A DNA stretch of 50,861 bases from Geomonas silvestris (GTDB taxonomy: Bacteria; Desulfobacterota; Desulfuromonadia; Geobacterales; Geobacteraceae), in NCBI RefSeq assembly GCF_014193515.1, contig NZ_BLXX01000022.1:1-50861 (forward strand), in the 5' to 3' direction. The notes beneath the pieces were generated by a model. It was not told where the DNA came from. It ran no database searches and saw only the letters and a list, made by a program, of their open reading frames with translations. Position numbers and translations under genes: made by a program. Position 1 is the first letter of the stretch; the number at the start of each line of letters is the position of its first letter. Of the stretch, positions 8,784-16,790 are shown in pieces.

Positions 8784-9587
8784 ATGAAAACTTCCGATTC
8801 CCGTTTCCGTTCGCTTCTGCTGGCCGTTGTCGTGCTTCTGCTGCTCGCAGGCGCCTCCGCGGCAGCCCAAGCCGGCGAGGTCTCCGTTTATCTCAAGTCG
8901 GGGTATTTCACCTGGGACGAGAAGCTGAACGGTGCCAGTTTCGTGAAGGAGACCGGGGCCCTCTTCGGTGCCGGCGTCGCCCACAAGGGGGAGGTCGGGG
9001 GGCTCAACCTGGCCGAGTTGGCCGAGGTCTGGGGCGGCAGCCTGAACTACGACGGGCACGATCTTACCAACACCACCAAGATCGAATCGGACACCTCCTA
9101 CCTCGGGACCCGGGAGGAGGTCTCCCTGGGCTTCAGGCTCCCCGTAACGAGCAGCCTCTCCTTCGAGCCCTTCGTCGGGGTGGGGCACAAGTTCTGGATC
9201 CGCACCCGTTCCGGCGAGGACTGGAACAGTATCTACACAAAGCTCGGGGTCGGCTCCGAAGTCGGCGTCGGCGCCCACACCGTCTTTGCCAAGGCGGGCC
9301 TTTTGCTGCCGCTGTACACCAGGAACCACGTAAGCCTCGCCTCCGCGGGCTACAGCGACGTGGTGACCGAGCCCAAGTCGCTTCCCTCGGCGTTTGCGGA
9401 AGCCGGCGTGAAACGGGGCGCCTTCGCCCTGAGCGTCGAGTACGAGGGGATGCGCTTCGGCGAATCCGACAAGGTTCCCACCACGAGGCTCTCCGCGATC
9501 CCCGGTGCCGTCGTCCAGAACAACCAGGCCTTCCAGCCCGACTCGGAGGCGCACCTCTTCTCCCTGAAGCTCGCCTACAGCTTCTGA
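8784..9587 (+). CDS. Outer-membrane beta-barrel protein
   Basis: A 267-aa protein with an N-terminal signal peptide cut near AAAQA|GEV. The mature part alternates polar and hydrophobic residues in about 8-10 strands and ends LFSLKLAYSF, with the C-terminal Phe needed for BAM insertion. The start has AAGGGGGA 6 bases upstream. It looks like the generic outer membrane beta-barrel family rather than a classical porin. No partner gene is adjacent, and the intrinsic terminator follows within 30 bases, so it is monocistronic. No substrate can be inferred. Confidence 0.8.
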   Translation: MKTSDSRFRSLLLAVVVLLLLAGASAAAQAGEVSVYLKSGYFTWDEKLNGASFVKETGALFGAGVAHKGEVGGLNLAELAEVWGGSLNYDGHDLTNTTKIESDTSYLGTREEVSLGFRLPVTSSLSFEPFVGVGHKFWIRTRSGEDWNSIYTKLGVGSEVGVGAHTVFAKAGLLLPLYTRNHVSLASAGYSDVVTEPKSLPSAFAEAGVKRGAFALSVEYEGMRFGESDKVPTTRLSAIPGAVVQNNQAFQPDSEAHLFSLKLAYSF

Positions 9588-9613
9588 TCCCCCGACTGCC
9601 GCCGCAGGGACAA

Positions 9614-9648
9614 GAACCGGCAACCTGGAACCAGGTGCCGGTTTTTTT
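9614..9648 (+). terminator. Intrinsic terminator
   Basis: AACCGGCA-CCTGG pairs with CCAGG-TGCCGGTT (short AA loop) and is followed by a run of T. Confidence 0.92.
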
Positions 9649-9709
9649 GTGCCGTTTCAACGGAGCTTGCGTTGCCCAAGAAAAAGGCAGAAGCGGGAGG
9701 TCTTTCCGG

Positions 9710-9806
9710 TGGTAGCAGAAGAGAAGGGTGCGGCCGGGCCGGCTAACCTGCCGAAGTAAGGGGAGACGCCGGCAAGCCCGCGAGGCTGGAACGAAACCTG
9801 CTACCA
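9710..9806 (+). ncRNA. Candidate structured leader RNA upstream of modB (unclassified)
   Basis: A perfect 9-bp closing stem, TGGTAGCAG (9710-9718) with CTGCTACCA (9798-9806), encloses collinear inner helices: GCGG/CCGC and then GCCGGC (9738-9743) with GCCGGC (9768-9773). The terminal loop region is about 24 bases. It ends 115 bases before modB. The position suggests a cis-regulatory RNA for molybdate transport. It does not match any riboswitch sequence I can recall with confidence, including the molybdenum cofactor motif, so the class is left open. Confidence 0.4.
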
Positions 9807-9921
9807 GAGGTTTACCGTGCCGGAGCTTTTTGTCCCATTTCTGCCCCGATTGTGATATCAACGAGTTTCCTGCCGCACCGGTACCGGGCAGAGCTTTCGC
9901 AGGCAAAGGCGGACGCCATCC

Positions 9922-10605
9922 ATGTTGTCACTCACCCCTGCAGATTTCGACGCCATCGCGCTGTCGATCAAGGTCGCCGCGGTCGCCACCGCACTGAGCC
10001 TCCCCTTGGGCTTTCTCTATGCCTATGTCCTTACCTACCTCAACTTCAGGGGAAAGGTGGTTCTCGAGGTGCTGGTCAACCTGCCGCTCACCCTCCCGCC
10101 GGTGGTGATCGGCTACCTGCTGCTCATCTCCCTGGGAAAAAACGGTTTTCTCGCCCCCTTGTGCGATCTCCTGGGCCTCAACCTCATTTTCACCTGGAAG
10201 GCGGCGGTGCTCGCCTCGGCGGTGGTGGGCTTTCCCCTGTTGGTGCGCTCCATCCGCATCGGGATGGAAGGTATCGACCGGCAGTTGATCCAGGCCTCCC
10301 GCACCCTGGGGGCGCGCTCGATCGACACGCTGTTCACCGTGATCCTTCCCCTTTCGGTGCACGGCATCCTGGCGGGGTCCTCGCTCATGCTGGCCCGAAG
10401 CCTGGGCGAGTTCGGAGCTACCATCATCATCGCCGGCAACATCCCCGGCGTCACCCAGACCATTCCCCTGGCCATCTATGAGTACGCGAGTTCCCCCGGC
10501 AGCGAGCGGGCCGCGCTGGCGCTCTGCCTCGTGGCTGTGGCCCTGTCCGTCCTGGTCCTCTTCTGCCACGAGGCGCTGGGGAGCAGGCTTTCCCGGAGGG
10601 ACTGA
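9922..10605 (+). CDS. modB: Molybdate ABC transporter permease ModB
   Basis: A 227-aa inner-membrane permease with about five to six hydrophobic segments. The cytoplasmic EAA loop reads ASRTLGARSIDTLFTVILPL, with the invariant Gly, followed by GEFGATIIIAGNIPGVTQTI, which is diagnostic of the ModB/CysTW group. ModB pairs with the ATPase encoded one base downstream. The start ATG has only a weak purine tract (GGCGGA) upstream. The binding protein ModA is not found beside it. ModB also resembles tungstate (TupB/WtpB) permeases, so the oxyanion could be tungstate. Confidence 0.88.
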   Translation: MLSLTPADFDAIALSIKVAAVATALSLPLGFLYAYVLTYLNFRGKVVLEVLVNLPLTLPPVVIGYLLLISLGKNGFLAPLCDLLGLNLIFTWKAAVLASAVVGFPLLVRSIRIGMEGIDRQLIQASRTLGARSIDTLFTVILPLSVHGILAGSSLMLARSLGEFGATIIIAGNIPGVTQTIPLAIYEYASSPGSERAALALCLVAVALSVLVLFCHEALGSRLSRRD

Positions 10606-10606
10606 G

Positions 10607-11662
10607 ATGGAACTTAGCATGGCGGTGCGCAAGAGGCTTGGGGACTTCGACCTCGCGGCGGACTTCACCACAAGCGGCGAGGCGATCGGCGTCTTCGGAC
10701 AATCCGGCTGCGGCAAGTCGACCCTGGTGAGCCTGCTGGCGGGACTGTCCCAGCCCGAAGAGGGGGAGATCTGGCTGGACGGCGACTGCCTGTACAGCTC
10801 GAGCCGGCGCATCGACCTCCCGCCGCAGCGGCGCCGGGTCGGGATCGTGTTCCAGAACGCCTGCCTCTTTCCGCACCTGAGCGTGGAGGCGAACCTGCTC
10901 TACGGCTACCGGCGCTGCGCCCCGGAGCACCGCCGCATCGACTTCAAGACCCTGATCGGGGTGCTGCGGCTGGAGGAGCTCCTGAAGCGCGGGGTGAACC
11001 GGCTCTCCGGCGGCGAGCGCCAGCGGGTAGCCCTGGGGCGTGCCATCCTCGCCAACCCCCGGCTGTTACTCATGGACGAGCCGCTCTCCGCGCTGGACGA
11101 TTCCCTCAAGTTCCAGATCATCACCTACCTGAAAAGTGCCAGCGAGGAGTTCAGGATCCCCTACCTGTTCATCTCCCACTCGCTCATCGAGGTGAGGCTC
11201 ATGACGGAAAAGGTGCTGGCGGTGGCGGGGGGGCGGATCGCCGGGCAGATGACGCCGGAAGAGCTCGCCCGGCAGCGCATGGGGCAAAGCCAGGTGGGGT
11301 ACATAAACCTTCTGGACGTGGAGCTGAAGCGGCGGCTGGGGGGGATGTACGCTTACGGCTGGGGTGACACGGAACTCTTCGTCTCGGCGGGGGACGATGC
11401 CCCGCGGGCGGTGTTCGAGCTCTCCTCGCGGGATATCATCCTGTTCAAGAAGCACCCCGAGGCGATCAGCGCGCGGAACCTTTTGAAGTGCACCGTGCTG
11501 GACACCTTTCCCTCCGGAAACAAGGTGGGGGTCGAGCTCGGCTGCGGCGGGCGAAAGCTGGTGGCCGAGGTGGTGGTGCAGGCGGCCGACGAACTGGCGA
11601 TCCAGGCCCGCAGCGAGATCTACGCGGTGATCAAGGCGGCCTCCTTCCGGCGGCTGGGTTGA
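10607..11662 (+). CDS. modC: Molybdate ABC transporter ATP-binding protein ModC
   Basis: 351 aa. The start is the ATG at 10607, directly after the modB stop, with CGGAGGG upstream inside modB; a longer in-frame reading back to 10478 overlaps modB. Walker A is GQSGCGKST (about 31-39), the signature LSGGERQRVALGRA, and Walker B LLLMDEPLSALDD, then the switch His in FISHS. The C-terminal third is a TOBE/Mop-type oxyanion-sensing region. It would energise ModB. The one-base gap suggests translational coupling. Confidence 0.92.
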   Translation: MELSMAVRKRLGDFDLAADFTTSGEAIGVFGQSGCGKSTLVSLLAGLSQPEEGEIWLDGDCLYSSSRRIDLPPQRRRVGIVFQNACLFPHLSVEANLLYGYRRCAPEHRRIDFKTLIGVLRLEELLKRGVNRLSGGERQRVALGRAILANPRLLLMDEPLSALDDSLKFQIITYLKSASEEFRIPYLFISHSLIEVRLMTEKVLAVAGGRIAGQMTPEELARQRMGQSQVGYINLLDVELKRRLGGMYAYGWGDTELFVSAGDDAPRAVFELSSRDIILFKKHPEAISARNLLKCTVLDTFPSGNKVGVELGCGGRKLVAEVVVQAADELAIQARSEIYAVIKAASFRRLG

Positions 11663-11733
11663 GCCTCCGCTAAGGCACTACAGTTCGAACTTCCGCCAAG
11701 GCCTCCGGCCCACTGATCGAACCTGCGCCAAGG

Positions 11734-12825
11734 CTAGGCCGCGGGGGCGATGATCCAGGCACCGCCGATCACCCGGTCGCCGTCATAGAGGACCACGGCC
11801 TGCCCCGGGGTGACCGAGTGCTGGGGCTCTTTAAACTCGACCATGAGCCGGCCGTCCTCCTGAAACCGGGCGGTGCAGGGAAAGGGCTTTTGCCGGTAGC
11901 GGATGGCGCAGCTTCCCTGGAAGACGCCGCTTATCGGGGCGCCGGTCCAGGTTGCCTGGTCGGCCAAAAGGGCGCGGCGCAGGAGTTCGGGGCGCGGGCC
12001 TACCACCACCCGGGCGCTCTCGGCCTCGAGTGCGGTGACGTAGAGCGGCTCGCGCCAGGCGATCCCTAGGCCGCGGCGCTGGCCCACCGTGAAGTGGTGG
12101 ATGCCGTCGTGGCTGCCGAGCTTCGCCCCGCTTGCGTCGACGATCTCCCCCGGGCGGGCGGGGATGCCGTTTTCTTCTAGGAACCGGACGTAGTCGTCGT
12201 CGGGGATGAAGCAGATCTCCTGACTCTCCTGTTTGCGGGCGGTGGGGAGGTTGAAGCGCTCGGCCAGTTCGCGCACCTGGGGTTTCTCAAGGTGCCCTAC
12301 CGGGAAGATGGTGCGGGCCAGGTGCTCCTGCTGCATCCCGAAGAGAAAGTAGGTCTGATCCTTGCCGGGATCGAGCCCCTTGCTGAGCTGGTAGAGCCCC
12401 TGGGGGTCCTTTTCGATGCGGGCGTAGTGGCCGGTCGCCAAGAGCTCGGCGCCCAGCCCCGCGAGCATGTCGAAGAGGATGCCGAACTTGATCCGCTCGT
12501 TGCAGCGGGCGCAGGGGTTGGGGGTGCGGCCGGCTCTGTACTCGTCGACGAAGTTGTCCATCACCAGTTCCTTGAAGCGCTGGCGCAGGTCGATCACCTC
12601 GAAGGGGATGCCGAGCCGCTTGGCAACCCGGGCCGCATCCATCACGTCGGTAAGCGAGCAGCAGGTGCGCCCGCCGGGATTGACCGACTCGGGACGCTCG
12701 TAGAGCTGCAGCGATACGCCGATCACCTCGTGTCCCTGTTCTTTGAGCAACGCGGCGCCGACCGAGGAGTCGACGCCGCCGCTCATGGCTACCAAAACCC
12801 GCTTTTTATCTGCTGTGACTGACAT
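11734..12825 (-). CDS. mnmA: tRNA-specific 2-thiouridylase MnmA
   Basis: 363 aa. Adds sulfur at U34 of tRNA-Lys, Glu and Gln. The N-terminal PP-loop is SGGVDSS (about 13-19). The catalytic Cys is in TPNPCARCNERIKFG, and the second Cys in QEICFIPDDDYVRFL. Start at ATG 12825 (MSVTADKKRVLV) has GAAGGAAG upstream; a TTG further up (12858) has no site. In other bacteria MnmA receives persulfide sulfur from IscS, often through TusA-type carriers. Here a TusA-like gene lies 87 bases upstream on the same strand, which fits a shared sulfur-relay unit. Confidence 0.95.
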   Translation of the reverse strand: MSVTADKKRVLVAMSGGVDSSVGAALLKEQGHEVIGVSLQLYERPESVNPGGRTCCSLTDVMDAARVAKRLGIPFEVIDLRQRFKELVMDNFVDEYRAGRTPNPCARCNERIKFGILFDMLAGLGAELLATGHYARIEKDPQGLYQLSKGLDPGKDQTYFLFGMQQEHLARTIFPVGHLEKPQVRELAERFNLPTARKQESQEICFIPDDDYVRFLEENGIPARPGEIVDASGAKLGSHDGIHHFTVGQRRGLGIAWREPLYVTALEAESARVVVGPRPELLRRALLADQATWTGAPISGVFQGSCAIRYRQKPFPCTARFQEDGRLMVEFKEPQHSVTPGQAVVLYDGDRVIGGAWIIAPAA

Positions 12826-12912
12826 GGTTGCTGCTTCCTTCTCTCGTGCTGTGGCCAACTCGACCTGATGGACCTAAAGGACGTAAGGGCCCTGATGGGA
12901 CGGCGGGGGAGA

Positions 12913-13134
12913 CTACTCCGCTTTTTCGAGGGTCAGCACGTAGTAGCCGTTGGTCTCTTTCAACCCGAGGAGCTTGTGCCCATCGGCCTTCAGGCTTCTC
13001 GGCACGTTTTTCACCGGCTCTCCGTCATCGAGGAGAAATTCCACGGTGGCTCCCACCTCGACTTCCTCAAGTTCCAGCTTTGCCTTCACGAAATTGGTGG
13101 GGCAGGTCACCCCCCGCAGATCTACCGTTTGCAT
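12913..13134 (-). CDS. TusA-family sulfur carrier protein
   Basis: 73 aa, a typical length for the family. Opens MQTVDLRGVTCPTNFVKAKL; the Cys in LRGVTCP is the persulfide-carrying residue, and the CPxxxxxAK motif is close to the SirA/TusA/YedF consensus. Start ATG 13134 has AGGAGG 8 bases upstream and overlaps the end of the sulfite-reductase-like gene by 13 bases, so the two are probably translationally coupled. It may deliver sulfur to MnmA or accept sulfur from the reductase. The exact partner is not shown by sequence. Confidence 0.9.
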   Translation of the reverse strand: MQTVDLRGVTCPTNFVKAKLELEEVEVGATVEFLLDDGEPVKNVPRSLKADGHKLLGLKETNGYYVLTLEKAE

Positions 13135-14087
13135 GTCTTTTCCTCCTGAGCCCTGAGCGGGAGCTGGGTGTCGATCACCTGTGGCGGGATGGTTTCCTCC
13201 AGGAGATACTCGGCAAAATCCTGGCGCAGCCTCTCCAGCAGGGACGCGGTTCCTTCCCTCATGATGATGTCCCCCAGACGCACCCGGCCGGCGCCTTCGG
13301 CCTTCTCCTGGTACCAGGCAAGCACGGCCGCGATGAAGTCGACCGCCTTCTCTTCGGGGAGGAAGGTCGCGTAGAGGGTGCCAACCAAGGGGCGGCGCCC
13401 CCACTTGCCGCCGATGCGCACCGAGTAGCCGCGCTTTTCCACCTCCCACGCGGAAGTGGGGCAGACCTTGACGCAGTCGCCGCAGTAGATGCAGTTTTCG
13501 CCGGTGAAGACCGGATTGCCGTCCTCGCCCATGGCGAGCGCCCCCTCGGTGCACGACTTGGCGCACAGCCCGCAGCCGATGCACGCTCCGGCGTCGAGTT
13601 TGGGCCAGATGGCCCCCTGGAAGCCGACGTCGTTGATGGCCGACTTGGGACAGTCGAAGGGACAGCCGGCAAAGCAGACCTTGAACTTGTGGTGCCCGGT
13701 AGCGGTGCCGAAGAGCTTGGCGTCCACCTCGAGGGCCGCCTTTTGGGTGTCCACCAGGCCGTTCGGATTGTACTCGCAGCCGCCGCAGGCGGTCGGGACG
13801 CGCACACGGGCGCCGCAGGAGGCGACCTTCTGCTGCTCCTCTCCCAGTTCCGCCACCACGGTGTCGAAGTCGGCGAAGTGGATGTTGATCAGTTCAATGG
13901 ACTGGCGCACGGACAAGTGCACGTACCCCTTGCCGTATTTCTGCGCCACCTGGGCGATCTTCGCGAGGCGGTCCACCGAGAGTCGGCCGCCGGGGACGCG
14001 CAGGCGCACCGTGAAGAGGTCCTTGCCGCGCTCTTTGATGAAACCGCCGGCTTTCAAATTTTTCAGATCGATTTTCGGGTTAGCCAC
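13122..14087 (-). CDS. Siroheme/4Fe-4S sulfite (nitrite) reductase-like protein
   Basis: 321 aa. A ferredoxin-like half domain of nitrite/sulfite reductases (VPGGRLSVDRLAKIAQ) is followed by siroheme/Fe-S ligands in PTACGGCEYNPNG and CFAGCPFDCPKSAIND. An inserted ferredoxin domain has CIGCGLCAKSC and CIYCGDCVKVCP for two [4Fe-4S] clusters. This layout is that of small anaerobic sulfite reductase-type (AsrC/Dsr-like) proteins. Start is GTG 14087, because CCAGGAGAGCAC precedes it; the in-frame TTG just upstream lies in that site. Neighbours (thiF-like, tusA-like, cysK, sulfate transport) favour assimilatory sulfite reduction to sulfide. Nitrite remains possible. Confidence 0.88.
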   Translation of the reverse strand: MANPKIDLKNLKAGGFIKERGKDLFTVRLRVPGGRLSVDRLAKIAQVAQKYGKGYVHLSVRQSIELINIHFADFDTVVAELGEEQQKVASCGARVRVPTACGGCEYNPNGLVDTQKAALEVDAKLFGTATGHHKFKVCFAGCPFDCPKSAINDVGFQGAIWPKLDAGACIGCGLCAKSCTEGALAMGEDGNPVFTGENCIYCGDCVKVCPTSAWEVEKRGYSVRIGGKWGRRPLVGTLYATFLPEEKAVDFIAAVLAWYQEKAEGAGRVRLGDIIMREGTASLLERLRQDFAEYLLEETIPPQVIDTQLPLRAQEEKTCKR

Positions 14088-14216
14088 GTGCTCTCCTGGC
14101 AAAAGAAGTTTCAGCGGATCTTGGTACTTGCTGAGCCGCTTGGGTGCTCGTTTCCGGACCCCCCTTTGGGGAAGGCGTCGACAGTTGGGGGACTTCCTCC
14201 GCAGAGGGCTCTGCGC

Positions 14217-15032
14217 TTACCTGGTACCCAGCTCGCAGGCGGGCAGTGCGTCGATCTCGTCTCTGAGTTCGGTGATGCTGGGATGCTCGCCGCAGATCGG
14301 GCACGTGGGGTTTTTCTTGAGGGAAATCTCCCGGAACTTCATGCGCAGCGCGCTGTAGGTGAGCAGGCGTCCGGTCAAAAGGTCGCCGGCTCCCAGCAGG
14401 TACTTGACCGCCTCGGTCGCCTGCAGGGATCCCAACACGCCGGGGAGCACGCCGATCACCCCTGCCTCGGAGCAGGTCGGGACGGCGTCTCTGGGGGGCG
14501 GTTCCGGGAAGATGCAACGGTAGCAGGGGGATGCACCGGGGACGACGGTCATGGTCTGGCCGTCGAACTGGAGGATCCCGCCGTGTGAGTAGGCCTTCCC
14601 CGTTAACACGCAGGCATCGTTGATCAGGAATTTGGCGGCGAAGTTGTCCGTTCCGTCGATGACGAAATCGTAGTTGGCGATCGTTTCCGCGATGTTGGCG
14701 GCGGAGACCCAGGTGTTGTAGGTGATGATGTTCAGGTCGGGGTTGATGGCGATCATCTTTTCCCGGGCCGAGAGTACTTTGGGCTTGCCGATGTCCGGGG
14801 TGAAGTGGATCACCTGGCGTTGCAGGTTCGAGAGGTCCACGTTGTCGGCATCGACTATGCCGATGGTGCCGATGCCGGCTGCCGCAAGGTAGAGTGCGAT
14901 CGGTGAACCCAGGCCGCCGGCGCCGACGATCAGCACTTTACCATTGAGCAGCTTCTGCTGCCCCTTGCCTCCCACCTCTTTGAGCAGGATGTGGCGCGAG
15001 TACCGAGTGATCTGGTCCTCGGTCAGTCTCAT
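14217..15032 (-). CDS. ThiF/MoeB/HesA-family adenylyltransferase
   Basis: 271 aa E1-like enzyme that adenylates the C terminus of a ubiquitin-like sulfur carrier (MoaD, ThiS or CysO type). Seen: nucleotide loop GAGGLGSP (about 36-43), VDADNVDLSNLQRQ, DGTDNF, a Zn-binding pair CYRC and CPIC, and the Cys in VPTCSEAG. There is no C-terminal rhodanese domain. Start ATG 15032 has GGGGAGG upstream. It heads the leftward sulfur operon from the promoter at 15154-15182. Given the sulfite reductase and tusA downstream, a role in cysteine or thiocarboxylate chemistry is more likely than molybdopterin synthesis, but that is inference. Confidence 0.88.
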   Translation of the reverse strand: MRLTEDQITRYSRHILLKEVGGKGQQKLLNGKVLIVGAGGLGSPIALYLAAAGIGTIGIVDADNVDLSNLQRQVIHFTPDIGKPKVLSAREKMIAINPDLNIITYNTWVSAANIAETIANYDFVIDGTDNFAAKFLINDACVLTGKAYSHGGILQFDGQTMTVVPGASPCYRCIFPEPPPRDAVPTCSEAGVIGVLPGVLGSLQATEAVKYLLGAGDLLTGRLLTYSALRMKFREISLKKNPTCPICGEHPSITELRDEIDALPACELGTR

Positions 15033-15153
15033 CGTGCCTCCCCGCTTCTTGTATCGCTCACCTATCCTCCTGGACAGCTTTATGTCTGTGATGCCGTAGA
15101 GAAAGACACCCCTTTCAGGGGTGCAGGCTCTGGCCAGGCTCAGAATCGTGCTG

Positions 15154-15182
15154 AGATTAGATATAAAGAGTAAAACTGTCAA
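15154..15182 (-). promoter_or_regulatory. Sigma-70 promoter of the leftward sulfur operon
   Basis: Leftward TTGACA (15182-15177), a 17-base spacer, then TAATCT (15159-15154). Transcription would start near 15147, leaving a leader of about 115 bases that includes the hairpin CACCCC/GGGGTG. Confidence 0.75.
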
Positions 15183-15561
15183 GAAGTAAAAAAAGAAAGC
15201 ACATCGTTATGGTGTGCAAATGAATCGGAATGGTAACCTGCTGAACGAGTAACCTTTTGTGGCATCTCGGCATCATCTGTGCTGATAATCGGGGTGTCGA
15301 GGTACTGTTCTATGGGGTGTGGAGGTGGGCCTGTAAAGTTTAGCCTGATGTTAGTGAATGTGTAAAAAGGTACTTGACACTGGTGCTGTAAAAGTGTTAG
15401 TCATTAGCCCACAAAGTTGATCGACTAATGGGCTTGTGCGGCTACCTTCGCTGCTGAGGTGTGAACCTTGGTATTCGCGCTGCGAGAACCTCCCGTAGTT
15501 TCGGAGACTTCTCGAAAGGTCGCCGGACGGCGGTATACCCGGAAAAATCCGGTATAATCAC
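15183..15561 (+). promoter_or_regulatory. Sulfate operon upstream region and leader
   Basis: No gene is seen. TTGACA at 15374-15379 is a good -35 box, but the -10 box near 15397-15402 is poor, which suggests activator dependence. An imperfect repeat pair (ttagtcattagccca and gactaatgggc) lies just downstream, at 15397-15437. The following 130 bases carry several possible stems (ggtcgccgg/cggcggt; cccgg/ccggt near 15535-15553) and lead into the terminator at 15562. The whole is consistent with an attenuated leader. Confidence 0.45.
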
Positions 15562-15588
15562 TTAGCGTTGGGTAGCGCTAATTTTTTT
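15562..15588 (+). terminator. Intrinsic terminator in the leader of the sulfate operon
   Basis: TTAGCG (15562-15567) pairs with CGCTAA (15576-15581), followed by seven T. It lies about 55 bases before the first sulfate transport gene, not after a gene, so it may act as an attenuator. Confidence 0.65.
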
Positions 15589-15642
15589 GAAGCTTCAGGC
15601 TACTAAAACTATAGACTAACCAAGGTGAAGAGGGTTCTCCTG

Positions 15643-16638
15643 ATGAGACAACTGATAGTGGCGGCGCTGTTGGTTTTGATGCCGGCTCTTGCGGGCGCGC
15701 AGGTCGAATTGCTGAACGTTTCCTACGATCCGACCCGGGAACTCTACCAGGAGATCAATAAATCGTTCGCGCGGGATTGGAAGCGTAAAACAGGGGAGAA
15801 TCTGATCATCAAGCAGTCCCACGGCGGGTCCGGGAAACAGGCACGGGCGGTCATCGACGGCCTCGAGGCAGATGTGGTGACCCTGGCACTGGCCTACGAT
15901 ATTGATGAAATCCAGATGAAAGCCCACCTTTTGCCGGAGCGCTGGCAGCAGCGGTTACCGGGCAACAGTTCCCCCTACACCTCGGCCATCGTTTTCTTGG
16001 TCCGCAAGGGAAATCCGAAAAAGATCCGCGATTGGAACGACCTGGTAAGGCCGGGGGTAAAGGTGATTACGCCCAATCCGAAGACCTCGGGTGGCGCGCG
16101 TTGGAACTACCTGGCGGCCTGGGCCTACGCCCTCAGGCAAAAGGGGGGGAGCGCGGCCACGGCGCGGGACTTCGTTACCCGGCTCTACGGTAACGTGCCG
16201 GTTCTTGATTCTGGGGCACGCGGGGCAACTACCACGTTCGTGCAACGGGGTATGGGGGATGTTTTGATCGCCTGGGAAAACGAAGCATACCTGGCGGTGA
16301 ATGAGTTGGGCCGTGATCGCTTTCAGATCGTGGTTCCTTCAATCAGCATCCTTGCCGAGCCGCCCGTGGCGCTGGTCGACAAAGTAGCGGAGAGGAAGGG
16401 GACCAGGAAGGTGGCGGAGGAATACCTGAAGTTCCTGTACTCTGCCGAAGGACAGGAGATCGCGGCGCGCCACTACTATCGGCCGTTCGACAAGAAGGTG
16501 GCAGCGAAGTACTCCGACCGCTTCCCGAAGTTGCACCTGGTGACCATCGACGGCGCCTTCGGCGGTTGGACCAAGGCGCAGAAGCAGCACTTCGCCGACG
16601 GCGGCATCTTCGATCAGATTTACGGTAAAAGACGGTGA
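15643..16638 (+). CDS. sbp: Periplasmic sulfate-binding protein
   Basis: 331 aa solute-binding protein. Signal peptide [20 protein letters not shown]. The mature protein opens [20 protein letters not shown], and has [46 protein letters not shown] and [20 protein letters not shown], all diagnostic of Sbp/CysP. Start placed at ATG 15643, which has AAGAGG 9 bases upstream; GTG 15625 would add six residues but has no clear site. It captures sulfate (or thiosulfate) for CysTWA encoded downstream. Confidence 0.95.
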   Translation: MRQLIVAALLVLMPALAGAQVELLNVSYDPTRELYQEINKSFARDWKRKTGENLIIKQSHGGSGKQARAVIDGLEADVVTLALAYDIDEIQMKAHLLPERWQQRLPGNSSPYTSAIVFLVRKGNPKKIRDWNDLVRPGVKVITPNPKTSGGARWNYLAAWAYALRQKGGSAATARDFVTRLYGNVPVLDSGARGATTTFVQRGMGDVLIAWENEAYLAVNELGRDRFQIVVPSISILAEPPVALVDKVAERKGTRKVAEEYLKFLYSAEGQEIAARHYYRPFDKKVAAKYSDRFPKLHLVTIDGAFGGWTKAQKQHFADGGIFDQIYGKRR

Positions 16639-16790
16639 GGCTCAATTGACAATTGGCGATGGACACGTGACAACGGCGGGTGACGAACTGCGGGGTCTCG
16701 CAAGGAGCTAAACGAGCACCAGGGGTCGACAGAAGCCCGTGCTGGCCACGGTTTCAGTGCTGCAGCGGCTACATAAGAAAGGAAGGGGCA
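16639..16790. other. Gap between sbp and cysT with a CAATTGACAATTG repeat
   Basis: A 152-base gap inside an otherwise co-directional operon. It starts with a copy of the dispersed CAATTGACAATTG element (16643-16664). No promoter or terminator is clear. Confidence 0.5.

Noticed and set aside
12828..14588. 586-codon rightward frame across tusA-like, sulfite reductase and thiF-like genes
   Set aside because: Spans three real genes on the other strand, and has no recognisable domain.
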